A stretch of DNA of 64,000 bases. Source: Azovibrio restrictus DSM 23866. GTDB lineage: Bacteria > Pseudomonadota > Gammaproteobacteria > Burkholderiales > Rhodocyclaceae. The notes beneath the pieces are model-generated. The model worked only from the letters and a program-made list of their open reading frames with translations. It did no database searches and was not told the DNA's origin. This document shows positions 1-8,383 of the stretch, piece after piece. Location: the NCBI RefSeq assembly GCF_000429665.1, contig NZ_AUCH01000002.1, positions 248,001-312,000 on the forward strand, given 5' to 3'. The translations under genes were made by a program, and so were the position numbers. The first letter of the stretch is position 1. Every line of letters starts with the position of its first letter.

Positions 1-1131
1 CAGGCGGTCGGTGAGGGTCCAGTCGTCCTTGAGGATCAGGGTCACGTCGCCGATCCGCGAGTCCAGGCGGGGATGCCGGGGCCCGGGACCGAACCAGCCC
101 AGGCGCAGCAGCTCGCGGCTGGGCACGGCCCACAGGGCGTGCCCCAGCTGCCCTTCCACCCCGGCCATGAATGCCGCCTCGCAGCCCGGATGCAGGTGGG
201 CGTAGGCGGCCCGGCGCTCCCCGGACAGAGGCTGGCGCAGCAGGCGGTGCAGTTCCGGGTAGTCGTCCAGGTAGAGCAGCCGCTCCGGGGGAGCGGTGAT
301 GAAGCCGTGGTCGGCCGTCACCAGCACCTGGGGCCGGCGGGCATCCCGGGGCAGGCCCTGGAGCCAGCTGCCCAGGGCCTGTTCCAGAGTCTGCAGGGCC
401 AGACCGGCGGCCTGGCTGTCGGGGCCGTGCTCGTGGGAGAGGCTGTCGAAATCGGGCCAGTAGGCCTGGATCAGCCGGGGTCCGGGGCCGCTTTCTTCCA
501 GGGCCGCCTGAACCTGCTCGAACAGTTCGGCAAGATGCAGGTAGCCCCGCTTGTGGGTGCCCCGGGCCAGTTCCCGGTTGAAGGGGGAATAGAGAATGGC
601 ACTGGGGGCCACATGGGTGATGGCAGCCCGGGTCCGGGGGGCCAGGGGCAGGGCAATGGGCAGGTCCGGGGCGGCGAGGATGCGCCGGGCCCAGTCTTCC
701 TGCTGTTCCCGGTCAGGCTGTTCCCCCTGGCGCCGCAGCAGGGGCAGGACGGCCAGCAGTTCCCCCACTTCCTCGGCCCACAGGTGCCAGCCGGTCAGGC
801 CATGGCTGGCGGGGGCCAGTCCGGTGATCAGGGTACCCACGGCGCTGGCCGTGGTGCTGGGAAACACCGAGGCCAGGGTAGTCAGGCATCCGCCCTGCAG
901 CAGGCCGCCGGGCAGGTGGCGCTGCAGCTGAGCTTCGCCCATGCCATCCACAATCAGCAGCACCAGGGGACGTTCCGGGTCGAGCCGGTCCGCCAGGGCG
1001 CCCAGGGGGGCGTAGGGCAGGGGGGCTCCCCCCAGGTGCTGTACCAGACTGGCCATCAGGTTGCCGAGGCCCTGGTCCGGGTCGGGGGGAGGGGGAAGGC
1101 CGGGGAGAGGAGGGTGTTGTGGCGCTTGCAT
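1..1131 (-). CDS. Alkaline phosphatase / nucleotide pyrophosphatase family protein (partial, C-terminus beyond window)
   Basis: The reading frame is open from an ATG at 1131 down to base 1, giving 377 codons without a stop, so the 3' end lies outside the window. Near residue 60 a hydrophobic strand ends in VDGMG, the usual first metal-binding Asp of the alkaline phosphatase superfamily. About 30 residues later FPSTTASA carries the expected nucleophile Thr. A later TADHGF matches the Asp-His metal site. These motifs fit the type I phosphodiesterase/nucleotide pyrophosphatase family, metal-dependent phospho-ester hydrolases. No signal peptide is visible, so it may be cytoplasmic. It is divergent from acnB with a 266-bp shared upstream region. 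The substrate cannot be told from sequence. Superfamily call is firm; function is open. Confidence 0.8.
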   Translation of the reverse strand, partial: MQAPQHPPLPGLPPPPDPDQGLGNLMASLVQHLGGAPLPYAPLGALADRLDPERPLVLLIVDGMGEAQLQRHLPGGLLQGGCLTTLASVFPSTTASAVGTLITGLAPASHGLTGWHLWAEEVGELLAVLPLLRRQGEQPDREQQEDWARRILAAPDLPIALPLAPRTRAAITHVAPSAILYSPFNRELARGTHKRGYLHLAELFEQVQAALEESGPGPRLIQAYWPDFDSLSHEHGPDSQAAGLALQTLEQALGSWLQGLPRDARRPQVLVTADHGFITAPPERLLYLDDYPELHRLLRQPLSGERRAAYAHLHPGCEAAFMAGVEGQLGHALWAVPSRELLRLGWFGPGPRHPRLDSRIGDVTLILKDDWTLTDRL

Positions 1132-1250
1132 CGGCCTAGTTTGCCTGCAAGGAGGGGACCTTGGAAAGGTGCGGCGGGCGGCAGCGGCAGGTGCTCGTGG
1201 CAGGCGGTAGCGGCGGGAGGGACAGGCGCCCGGTCGGGGATGCAATAAAA

Positions 1251-1290
1251 GTTGGCGAAAGCAGCTCTATAAAAGATAAAATATATAAGA
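1251..1290 (+). promoter_or_regulatory. AT-rich probable promoter region for acnB
   Basis: Within the 266-bp gap between the divergent phosphatase gene and acnB there is one strongly AT-rich block (about 1268-1289, a run of TATAAA/TAAAAT/TATAAG-like hexamers) in otherwise GC-rich DNA. A TTGGCG lies at 1252-1257, about 19 bp before TAAAAT. The spacing is imperfect and several -10 choices overlap, so the exact promoter is uncertain. Confidence 0.35.
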
Positions 1291-1397
1291 CTTGTGCCCC
1301 AGAACCCGAGTGGTCCGGCGCTGTCGTAAAATATGCGTTTTCCTAACACCGGGTTGCCCCCGATTTCTTCCCGCCAACTTCACGAAAGGAAGTCCCC

Positions 1398-3995
1398 GTG
1401 CTTGAAGCTTACCGTGCCCACGTTGCCGAGCGTGCTGCTCTCGGCATCCCCGCCCTGCCCCTGTCCAAGCAACAGACCACCGAACTGGTTGCCCTGCTGA
1501 AGAACCCGCCCAAGGGCGAAGAGGCTTTCCTGGTTGAGCTCCTGACCTACCGCGTGCCCGCCGGCGTCGATGATGCCGCCAAGGTCAAGGCCGAGTTCCT
1601 GGCCAAGGTTGCCAAGGGCGAAGAAAGCTGCGCGCTGATCTCCAAGGAAAAGGCCACCGAGCTGCTGGGCACCATGCTGGGCGGCTACAACGTCAAGCCC
1701 CTGATCGACCTGCTCGCCTGCCCCAGCTGCGGCAGCGTCGCCGCCGAAGGCCTGAAGAAGACCCTGCTGGTGTTCGACTACTTCCACGACGTGGCCGAGC
1801 TGGCCAAGTCCGGCAACGCCAACGCCAAGGCCGTGATGCAGTCCTGGGCCGACGCCGAGTGGTTCACCTCCCGCCCCGAAGTGCCCGCTTCGCAAAAGCT
1901 GACCGTGTTCAAGGTTACCGGCGAAACCAACACCGACGACCTGTCCCCCGCTCCCGACGCCTGGTCCCGGCCCGACATCCCCCTGCATGCCCTGGCCATG
2001 CTGAAGAACCCCCGTCCCGGCATCGAAGCTGACGAACCCGGCAGCCGCGGCCCCGTCAAGCAGCTGGAAGCCCTGGCCAAGAAGGGCAACCTGATCGCCT
2101 ACGTGGGCGACGTGGTGGGTACCGGTTCTTCCCGCAAGTCCGCCACCAACTCCGTGCTGTGGTTCACCGGTGAAGACATCCCCTTCGTGCCCAACAAGCG
2201 CTTCGGCGGCGTCTGCCTGGGTTCCAAGATCGCCCCCATCTTCTTCAACACCATGGAAGATGCCGGCGCCCTGCCCATCGAAATCGACGTGGCCCAGATG
2301 GACATGGGCGATGAGATCGAACTGAAGATCGACCAGGCCAGCGCCAAGGTCATCGCCACCAAGAACGGCGCCGTGATCGCTGAAACCCAGCTGAAGACCC
2401 CGGTGATCCTGGACGAAGTGCGCGCCGGCGGCCGCATTCCCCTGATCATCGGCCGCGGCCTCACCGCCAAGGCCCGCGAAGCCCTGGGCCTGCCCGCTTC
2501 CACCCTGTTCCGCCTGCCCCAGAACCCTGCCGACCCCGGCAAGGGCTACTCCCTGGCCCAGAAGATGGTCGGCCGCGCCTGTGGCCTGCCCGAAGGCAAG
2601 GGCGTCCTGCCCGGCACCTACTGCGAACCCAAGATGACCACCGTGGGTTCCCAGGACACCACCGGCCCCATGACCCGCGACGAGCTGAAGGACCTGGCCT
2701 GCCTGGGCTTCTCCGCCGATCTGGTGATGCAGTCCTTCTGCCACACTGCCGCCTATCCGAAGCTGGTCGACGTCAAGATGCACCGGGAACTGCCGTCCTT
2801 CATCAGCACCCGTGGCGGTGTCTCGCTGCGTCCTGGTGACGGCGTCATCCACTCCTGGCTGAACCGTCTGCTGCTGCCCGATACCGTGGGTACCGGCGGT
2901 GACTCCCACACCCGCTTCCCCATCGGCATCTCCTTCCCGGCCGGTTCCGGCCTGGTGGCCTTCGCTGCCGCCACCGGCGTGATGCCCCTGGACATGCCCG
3001 AATCCGTGCTGGTGCGCTTCAAGGGCAAGATGCAGCCCGGCATCACCCTGCGCGATCTGGTCAACGCCATCCCCCTGTACGCCATCAAGCAGGGCCTGCT
3101 GACCGTGGAGAAGAAGGGCAAGAAGAACGTCTTCTCCGGCCGCATCCTGGAAATCGAAGGTCTGCCCGATCTGAAGGTGGAACAAGCCTTTGAGCTCTCC
3201 GACGCCGCTGCCGAGCGTTCCGCCGCTGCTTGCGCCATCGCCCTGAACAAGGAGCCGATCGTCGAGTACCTGCGTTCCAACATCACCCTGATGAAGTGGA
3301 TGATCGCCGAAGGCTACCAGGATGCCCGCACCCTGAAGCGCCGCATCGCCGCCATGGAAGAGTGGATCAAGAACGGCACCCTGCTCAAGGCCGACGCCGA
3401 TGCCCAGTACGCAGCAGTGATCGAGATCGATCTGGCCGAAGTCACCGAGCCCATCTGCGCCTGCCCGAACGACCCGGACGACGTGAAGGTCCTCTCCGAA
3501 GTTGCCGGCGCCAAGATCGACGAAGTCTTCATCGGCTCCTGCATGACCAACATCGGTCACTTCCGCGCTGCCGGCAAGGTGCTGGACGGCAAGTCCGACA
3601 TCCCGACCCGCCTGTGGATCGCTCCGCCCACCAAGATGGATGCGCTGATCCTGACCGAAGAAGGCTACTACAGCGTCCTCGGCAAGGCCGGCGCCCGCAT
3701 GGAAATGCCGGGCTGCTCCCTGTGCATGGGCAACCAGGCCCAGATCAAGAAGGGCAGCACCGCCATGTCCACCTCCACCCGGAACTTCCCGAACCGCCTC
3801 GGCATCGACACCCAGGTTTACCTGGGCTCCGCCGAACTGGCCGCCATGTGCGCGCTGATGGGCAAGATCCCCACCGTGGCCGAGTACATGGAAAACATCC
3901 AGGTGGTGAACGCCAAGGCGGCCGACATCTACCGCTACATGAACTTCGACCAGATCCCGGCCTTCGTGGAAGTGGCTGAAACCGTCGAGATGTAA
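1398..3995 (+). CDS. acnB: Aconitate hydratase B (bifunctional aconitase / 2-methylisocitrate dehydratase)
   Basis: AcnB interconverts citrate, cis-aconitate and isocitrate in the TCA cycle and can act on 2-methylisocitrate. The protein is 865 residues, the length known for E. coli AcnB, with the B-type order: an N-terminal HEAT-like helical domain (from LEAYRAHVAERA), the swivelling domain (about 165-380), then the catalytic core. The three iron-sulfur cluster cysteines are present at residues 715 (IGSCMTN), 773 and 776 (GCSLC). Translation starts at GTG 1398 behind an AAAGGA element at 1385-1390; no in-frame ATG gives a full-length product. It is followed by an intrinsic terminator and appears to be transcribed alone. 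The long open frame on the opposite strand is a codon-bias shadow. Confidence 0.98.
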   Translation: MLEAYRAHVAERAALGIPALPLSKQQTTELVALLKNPPKGEEAFLVELLTYRVPAGVDDAAKVKAEFLAKVAKGEESCALISKEKATELLGTMLGGYNVKPLIDLLACPSCGSVAAEGLKKTLLVFDYFHDVAELAKSGNANAKAVMQSWADAEWFTSRPEVPASQKLTVFKVTGETNTDDLSPAPDAWSRPDIPLHALAMLKNPRPGIEADEPGSRGPVKQLEALAKKGNLIAYVGDVVGTGSSRKSATNSVLWFTGEDIPFVPNKRFGGVCLGSKIAPIFFNTMEDAGALPIEIDVAQMDMGDEIELKIDQASAKVIATKNGAVIAETQLKTPVILDEVRAGGRIPLIIGRGLTAKAREALGLPASTLFRLPQNPADPGKGYSLAQKMVGRACGLPEGKGVLPGTYCEPKMTTVGSQDTTGPMTRDELKDLACLGFSADLVMQSFCHTAAYPKLVDVKMHRELPSFISTRGGVSLRPGDGVIHSWLNRLLLPDTVGTGGDSHTRFPIGISFPAGSGLVAFAAATGVMPLDMPESVLVRFKGKMQPGITLRDLVNAIPLYAIKQGLLTVEKKGKKNVFSGRILEIEGLPDLKVEQAFELSDAAAERSAAACAIALNKEPIVEYLRSNITLMKWMIAEGYQDARTLKRRIAAMEEWIKNGTLLKADADAQYAAVIEIDLAEVTEPICACPNDPDDVKVLSEVAGAKIDEVFIGSCMTNIGHFRAAGKVLDGKSDIPTRLWIAPPTKMDALILTEEGYYSVLGKAGARMEMPGCSLCMGNQAQIKKGSTAMSTSTRNFPNRLGIDTQVYLGSAELAAMCALMGKIPTVAEYMENIQVVNAKAADIYRYMNFDQIPAFVEVAETVEM

Positions 3996-4000
3996 GGTTT

Positions 4001-4047
4001 CTCGGGTATTCCCGAGCGTGAGCGGCGCCCTGCGGGGCGCCGTTTTT
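4001..4047 (+). terminator. acnB intrinsic terminator with preceding hairpin
   Basis: An 8-bp perfect GC stem (4023-4030 with 4035-4042, loop TGCG) is followed at once by five T residues at 4043-4047. A second small hairpin, CTCGGG-TATT-CCCGAG, sits just upstream at 4001-4016, right after the acnB stop. The pair marks the end of the acnB transcript. Confidence 0.9.
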
Positions 4048-4074
4048 CATGCCGGCCCGCCTTGATGACTGTGT

Positions 4075-4275
4075 TTGTATGCAGCCACCCGGCGCATGGC
4101 CGAAACTGCGGCGCATCTCGTCGATCATGTTTTTCCGCGTCAGCCGGTGCGGCACAGCTTTTTGCGGTGCATCGAACAAGGCCTGCGACAAGGTCGGTCG
4201 ACGCTGACGGGCGCACGCGCCTCGGTGCCGTCGTTTTCATCCGCCGCTTCGGCGCCTTGCTCAATGAGCGATTGC
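4075..4275 (+). pseudogene. Decayed IS91-family transposase fragment
   Basis: In one frame (from 4075) the translation reads TRRMAETAAHLVDHVFPRQPVR, the block typical of IS91/IS801-type transposases as I remember them. The usual segment after PVR (about 30 residues) is missing, and the reading resumes with a FLRCIEQGLRQ-like piece. About 20 codons later the family's conserved LGAVVFIRRFGALLN block continues in a different frame (the frame of 4062). The copy thus has at least one internal deletion and one frameshift and lacks both ends. It cannot encode a transposase. It lies directly between the acnB terminator and the accessory region, so it may mark the edge of an old insertion. Family assignment is from motif recognition. 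Confidence 0.7.
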
Positions 4276-4285
4276 CCGAGGCGGA

Positions 4286-4813
4286 TCAGGGTTGCCGGTT
4301 ATCCGGCAAGGACCATAGCCGTGGCCGGTTGATCCGGGCAACGCGGCGGGTATGGCGGGCATCGACGATCTTGAACGCCTCCGTCTCGGTGTCCGGGAAA
4401 ACCGCGAAGAGCGCTTCCGGGCAGCGGCTCACGGCAGTCGGCGGAAGCTTTTCGGCGAAATCGAGACGGCTCAGGCGCGGCCCGCATTTGCGATAAACAA
4501 ACCCCTTGAGGTAGGGCGAGCCGTAGTTGAAGACAAAGACAAACAGGTCTTTGCTGCAATGGCTGGCGACGATTTCGCCGACCGCGTAGTCAGCGCTGTC
4601 CAGATCGCCGAAGGCGGGTATGGTCTGACCGTCGACAACCAGGGTGAGCACGCGGCTCTCGGGGTCCTGGCGCATTTCGACGGTGCTGGCCTGGCGAGTA
4701 TCGCCCAGCCGGCAACTGCTCTGAAATGGCTCCGCGTCCGCTCGGGCGGTCGAGAAGGCAAGGCAGCAAGCAGCCAGTGCCAGCCAGTAGCGGGTGTAGC
4801 GGGGGAATTTCAT
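4286..4813 (-). CDS. Hypothetical secreted protein
   Basis: The frame is longer upstream, but the start is placed at ATG 4813 because the protein then begins MKFPRYTRYWLALAACCLAF followed by STARA-DAEP, a normal Sec signal peptide. The mature part is about 150 residues, with cysteines near SSCRL, ASHCSK, RKCG and SRCPE that could form disulfides in the periplasm. I do not recognise a named family. It is next to the decayed IS91 piece and is followed on the same strand, 294 bp upstream, by the WG-repeat gene. The tail is rich in Arg and Pro, so the last residues may be poorly conserved. That it is real rests on the signal peptide and the sensible composition. Confidence 0.6.
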   Translation of the reverse strand: MKFPRYTRYWLALAACCLAFSTARADAEPFQSSCRLGDTRQASTVEMRQDPESRVLTLVVDGQTIPAFGDLDSADYAVGEIVASHCSKDLFVFVFNYGSPYLKGFVYRKCGPRLSRLDFAEKLPPTAVSRCPEALFAVFPDTETEAFKIVDARHTRRVARINRPRLWSLPDNRQP

Positions 4814-5007
4814 GGGCGATTTTGAAGGGCTGGCGGTTGATGCGGCGCGCCGTTTGCGGGGAGGGCTGTCAGGAAACAGCGGCGGGCATTTGATGTTGTT
4901 CGGCAGGAGATCGACCTGAGCGGTCTGTCGTTTGAGCAGGCCCACGGCAACTATCGACCCGTTGCTGCCGTTCGCTACTTGGGACAGCAGACGTTCAACG
5001 GTTTAAG

Positions 5008-5035
5008 CAACCGGCGCGCTCCAGCGCGTCGGGTT
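5008..5035. other. GC-rich stem-loop in a gene-free gap
   Basis: The 294-bp gap between the two minus-strand genes (4814-5107) contains no convincing ORF. It does hold one imperfect stem (CAACCGGCGCGCT / AGCGCGTCGGGTTG with a 2-base loop and a bulge). There is no T-run on either side, so it is not a clear terminator; it might mark the end of the WG-repeat transcript or an old insertion end. Confidence 0.35.
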
Positions 5036-5107
5036 GACTGAAATGCCAGGTTGTTCTCTCCGCTGCTTATGCCTAATCTCCGACCAAACGAATCGAGCCT
5101 AGCCACT

Positions 5108-6994
5108 CTATCTCCATGGAATCCATTCGGGCAGCTTGTCACGCTTGCCAGCCTGATAATCCAGCCAGGCACGATTCCAAAGGACGCTGCTTTCGTAAGG
5201 AATTTCGCTGAATTTTTCGGGGCGACTGTGGCTTGGCCCAGGCGGGTAATATTCCTCGCGACACGCCATGGCTGCGCGCCTTCGCCCGTCAGGACTGATC
5301 GGGCACCACGCCTTATCGTCCGGCGCGGTGGCCCAAGTAACGCCTTGTTTGAAGCAGGACAGCGCGCGAAACTTCGGCTCGATGACGGTTTTTCCGTTGC
5401 TGTCTTGCAAGCCCCACAAACCAGCCTTCTCGAAGAAGCGCAATCCGCCCTCGCAACTCAGTGTCGGCTCGGGGGTTAGCCTGTCTCTGGCCGGCTTTTC
5501 AACTCGCTTACCGTAGGCATCGATCCATTGGGAGTCTTTACCTTCTTCCACGACGAATATGCCTTCGCGATCCGGACGCAGCTTAGCAAAGCCGGGCTTG
5601 ACAGTGAATGCACCGGAGCGGTCGATGATCCCCCATTTCCCTTCGACCTTAACAGCTGTGTGGTTCCCGCGAAATGAATAGAGGTTTTCGAAGCCATTCT
5701 TGCCACCGAGAACGGTGCCATCCTCCAAAACGATGAACCACTTTCCATCGTGCCTGGCCGAAAAGGGGCCTGGGCAATCTGTCATCCGGAAATACGTATT
5801 TTCAAATGGCCCTATCGGTTGGCTATCCCCTGGCCTACGGAATTCAACCGTCTCGCCGCGCTGGACGATAGTCAGGCCGCCAGGACACTCGGCCACAGTC
5901 TTGACGTCGAGTTGATCCGGAATCAGGCGCCCGTTTGGTTCGATGCTGTACCAAGTTTTGCCGATCCGACCACGTGGCAACTTGCCGTCGTCGCTAATCT
6001 CAACCTTGTCGAAATAGCGATCGGCGAGGAACGTGCCATCGGCACGTACGATTCCCTCTCTGACCTCGTTCTGCGTGCCATCCGAATTGAACTGCTTGCC
6101 CTCCAGAGCACGGCCATACCCGCCACGCCAGTAGCTGAGCTGCGCGAATTTCAGAGGAACGACAAGCTCGCCATCGCGATCAACCGCGCCGCGGCGAAGG
6201 GCCTCCCAACGCTGTTGCGGCGGTAGTGAATAGTCCGGCATCGACTCGACAATTGCGCGCGATTCCATCAGTTGTTGCACATGATGGTATCGAGGTGTCA
6301 CCTGCCAGGTTCCATCTGCTCGCATGAGGCCCCAGATATCTGAGTAATTTTCATCCTTGGTTCCAGCCCAGATAAGCCCGCGTTCCGGCTTGTCGAAGAT
6401 ACTGAACCTCAGATTCTGATCGGAAAGCCATCCCTTTTTGGCATGAAAAAGGCCAGAGTCGTTATATGAAGACAAGGCTACAGGGTCAGTAATTGCACCC
6501 AATCGCTCATTGCCGGATGAAGCTTGCCGCTGCTCGTTCAGGAAAAGCTGCGCTATGAACGCATCGCCAACGAAGGGGATGATCCGCCTGAATTGCGGCG
6601 AAACCACAAGCTCTCCCGAGCGATTGATAATCCCGGATGCGTTGTCCATCCGGATTTCCGCATATTCACCGGTAAAGAAGCCTGCGTTCTGAAAGCGAGC
6701 CTCGATAACGACCTTTCCGGTCGCATCTATAAAGCCATACCGTCCTTCAATGCGAACAGCAGCCAAGCCTTCGCTGAACGCCTTGGCAACTTCAAATTGC
6801 TGAGGGATGCGCTCCACCCCACTGCCTTTTTCGACATAGCCGCAGAGCTGGAACGGACCGCCGCATCGCGGAAGCAGTTCAGTCCCGGCCTCCGCAGCCA
6901 ACGCAGACAAAGAGGCAAGCAAAGTGAGGGTTGCGATAGCCAACGGGCCAGTTCGCCCAAGCCGAATCTTTAACCGTTCCGTGAAAAAGTGCAC
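5108..6994 (-). CDS. WG-repeat (KWG-type) secreted protein
   Basis: The 628-residue protein starts with GTG at 6994, behind a GAGGA element, and has a signal peptide ending near LSALAAEAG. The rest is built from repeats of the WG type: RYGFIDATG, GIINRSGEL, IWGLMRADG, KWGIIDRSG and GLWGLQDSNG, each followed by a V/I-x-P/E-x-F-like strand. WG repeats form beta-propeller-like scaffolds in cell-surface or periplasmic proteins whose roles are mostly unknown. Cysteines are scattered and could pair. No catalytic motif is visible. It stands alone: a gap of about 280 bp separates it from the toxin-antitoxin pair upstream. The repeat family is clear; the function is not. Confidence 0.8.
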   Translation of the reverse strand: MHFFTERLKIRLGRTGPLAIATLTLLASLSALAAEAGTELLPRCGGPFQLCGYVEKGSGVERIPQQFEVAKAFSEGLAAVRIEGRYGFIDATGKVVIEARFQNAGFFTGEYAEIRMDNASGIINRSGELVVSPQFRRIIPFVGDAFIAQLFLNEQRQASSGNERLGAITDPVALSSYNDSGLFHAKKGWLSDQNLRFSIFDKPERGLIWAGTKDENYSDIWGLMRADGTWQVTPRYHHVQQLMESRAIVESMPDYSLPPQQRWEALRRGAVDRDGELVVPLKFAQLSYWRGGYGRALEGKQFNSDGTQNEVREGIVRADGTFLADRYFDKVEISDDGKLPRGRIGKTWYSIEPNGRLIPDQLDVKTVAECPGGLTIVQRGETVEFRRPGDSQPIGPFENTYFRMTDCPGPFSARHDGKWFIVLEDGTVLGGKNGFENLYSFRGNHTAVKVEGKWGIIDRSGAFTVKPGFAKLRPDREGIFVVEEGKDSQWIDAYGKRVEKPARDRLTPEPTLSCEGGLRFFEKAGLWGLQDSNGKTVIEPKFRALSCFKQGVTWATAPDDKAWCPISPDGRRRAAMACREEYYPPGPSHSRPEKFSEIPYESSVLWNRAWLDYQAGKRDKLPEWIPWR

Positions 6995-7274
6995 AGGAAT
7001 CCTCTCGTATTCATCGGCGCGCCCGCCGAGAAAAATGGCACGCTAATCCATAAGCATAACCACATATCGAGGGGAATGTCTGCAATCGGCATTCAGTGGC
7101 AAAGTCCGCTCATGGCTGGCGGCTGCCAAGTGCTGATCGAAGTTTCAAGGTCCGTTCTGGCCGAGCTTCAGCCTCCCACCAAAACATCAGAAACTCTTCC
7201 GTCCGAGGGCGGCGGTGCGTATCGCAGCGACCATGGCGGGCCAGTTCGCAGACGCTCATGAACAGCATTTCCCG

Positions 7275-7661
7275 CTAAACCAGAACAAAGGTATCGCTGT
7301 AGCGGGCCACGGTCTGGTCGTGCGTCAGTAATCGCATGGGTTCGGCCAGGGGCTGAGCGAGCAGCAGGCGGTCGAAGGGGTCCTGGTGGTGCTTGGGCAG
7401 CGTTTCGATGGCGGCGGCGTATTCTGCCTCGATGGCCAGGAACTGGTAACCCGCAGCGCGAAAATGGCGGACGGCATCGTCGCCCGATACCGGCATGTCG
7501 CCCCGTTCCTGGCTGTGTTTGATGGTGATTTCCCAGATGCTGGCGACGCTGATCCAGATCGTGGCGCGCGGCGAAAGGATCAGCTCACGCGCTTTTTTGG
7601 TCAGGTTCGGGTGGTCGGTAATCGTCCGCAGGGCAACATGGGTGTTGAGCAGCAGGTTCAT
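7275..7661 (-). CDS. PIN-domain toxin (VapC-like) with Asp-to-Asn change in the active site
   Basis: VapC toxins are Mg-dependent RNases that cut tRNA or rRNA and are held by their antitoxin. The 128-residue product has the PIN order: LLLNTHVALR (residues 3-12), SIWEITIK with Glu44, HHQDPFDRLLLA with Asp94 and Asp97, and LLTHD with Asp115. The family has LLDTH at the start, with Asp as the first metal ligand. Here the codon is AAC, so residue 6 is Asn. The other acidic residues are kept. Its ATG overlaps the antitoxin stop by 4 bp (ATGA), the normal translational coupling. The protein may be inactive or attenuated; the rest of the gene shows no decay. Confidence 0.88.
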   Translation of the reverse strand: MNLLLNTHVALRTITDHPNLTKKARELILSPRATIWISVASIWEITIKHSQERGDMPVSGDDAVRHFRAAGYQFLAIEAEYAAAIETLPKHHQDPFDRLLLAQPLAEPMRLLTHDQTVARYSDTFVLV

Positions 7662-7900
7662 GATGATCCCAGAAACATCCGGGCCACTTCGGCATTGTTG
7701 GCGTCGATGTCGTCGGGAACCTCGAACAGGCCCTTGGCCACCCCGATGCGGTTCGATGCGGGAACGCTCGATAGTGGGACCAGTTTGGCGGCTGGCCGGC
7801 CGTTGCGGGCAATGATGATTTCCCGTTCCTCGCCCTGCTCGATGGACTCGACCAGGCGGGAAAGATTGCTTTTGGCTTGTAACATGTTGATGGTGGTCAT
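7658..7900 (-). CDS. Phd/YefM-family antitoxin (VapB-like)
   Basis: This 80-residue protein opens with MTTINMLQAKSNLSRLVESI, the usual Phd/YefM N-terminal fold that binds DNA as a dimer. The middle (REIIIARNGRPAAKLVPL) is the typical second half of that domain. The tail (LFEVPDDIDANNAEVARMFLG) is the toxin-binding helix expected to plug the PIN active site. A GGAG element lies just before the ATG. The gene precedes and overlaps the PIN toxin gene by 4 bp, so the two form one autoregulated operon. No clear palindrome was noticed upstream (7901-8009). Confidence 0.88.
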   Translation of the reverse strand: MTTINMLQAKSNLSRLVESIEQGEEREIIIARNGRPAAKLVPLSSVPASNRIGVAKGLFEVPDDIDANNAEVARMFLGSS

Positions 7901-8009
7901 GGCAGGCTCCTGCGCATTTGGTGCCTTAGCCTAGTCTGGCTAAGTTGTTTTCTCAAGCATGGGCGGATTCTGGAAAATCTCGCCCAATCAATTGCTTTGC
8001 TGCGAACGC

Positions 8010-8300
8010 TCACCGCTCCCCAATCAGCGCTGCCCTTAGCAATTCAATGAAAGCCGTCGTCCGGCTCGGGATCAGGCGGCGGCCGGGGGTGACGCACCAG
8101 AGGGTGACGGTGGGCATTGACCATTCCGGCAGGATGCGGCGGAGCAGGCCGCGTTCGACCCAGGGGCCGGCGAGGCGGTCGTCGAGGGCGACGATGCCGA
8201 GGCCGTGCGCGGCCATTTCGCGTTGCAGGCCGGGGGAGTTGGCGGCGAGCGGGCCGTTGGACAGGCCTTCCGGTGAATGTGTTTTGGCCTTGAACAGGCG
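8010..8300 (-). pseudogene. 3' remnant of a LysR-family regulator gene
   Basis: The frame ending at 8010 encodes only the last third of a LysR substrate-binding domain: GPLAANSPGLQREMAAHGLGIVAL, then LLRRILPEW and FIELLRAAL. The N-terminal helix-turn-helix and most of the effector domain (about 200 residues) are missing. Upstream of about 8300 the homology stops and is replaced by an unrelated hairpin and the end of an MCP gene. It is a 5'-truncated pseudogene, evidence of a deletion or insertion between two formerly separate loci. Confidence 0.75.
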
Positions 8301-8336
8301 CCGTCGGCAGCAGGCCTTTCCCAATCACCACAAACA

Positions 8337-8363
8337 CCCCGGCTAAAACCGGGGGGCGTTTTT
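8337..8363. terminator. Intrinsic terminator hairpin at a recombination junction
   Basis: CCCCGG-CTAAAA-CCGGGG (8337-8354) is followed by GGCG and five T residues (8359-8363) on the plus strand. On the minus strand it lies 20 bp after the stop of the MCP remnant, so it may originally have ended that gene with a weaker T-rich tail (GTGTTTG). It sits at the boundary between the LysR and MCP remnants. Confidence 0.6.
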
Positions 8364-8383
8364 GCTACAAGCCAGGACAGTGC

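Noticed and set aside
1380..3560. 726-codon open frame antisense to acnB
   Set aside because: Composition (Gly/His/Asp/Gln-rich) and lack of any motif show a shadow of acnB codon bias in GC-rich DNA.
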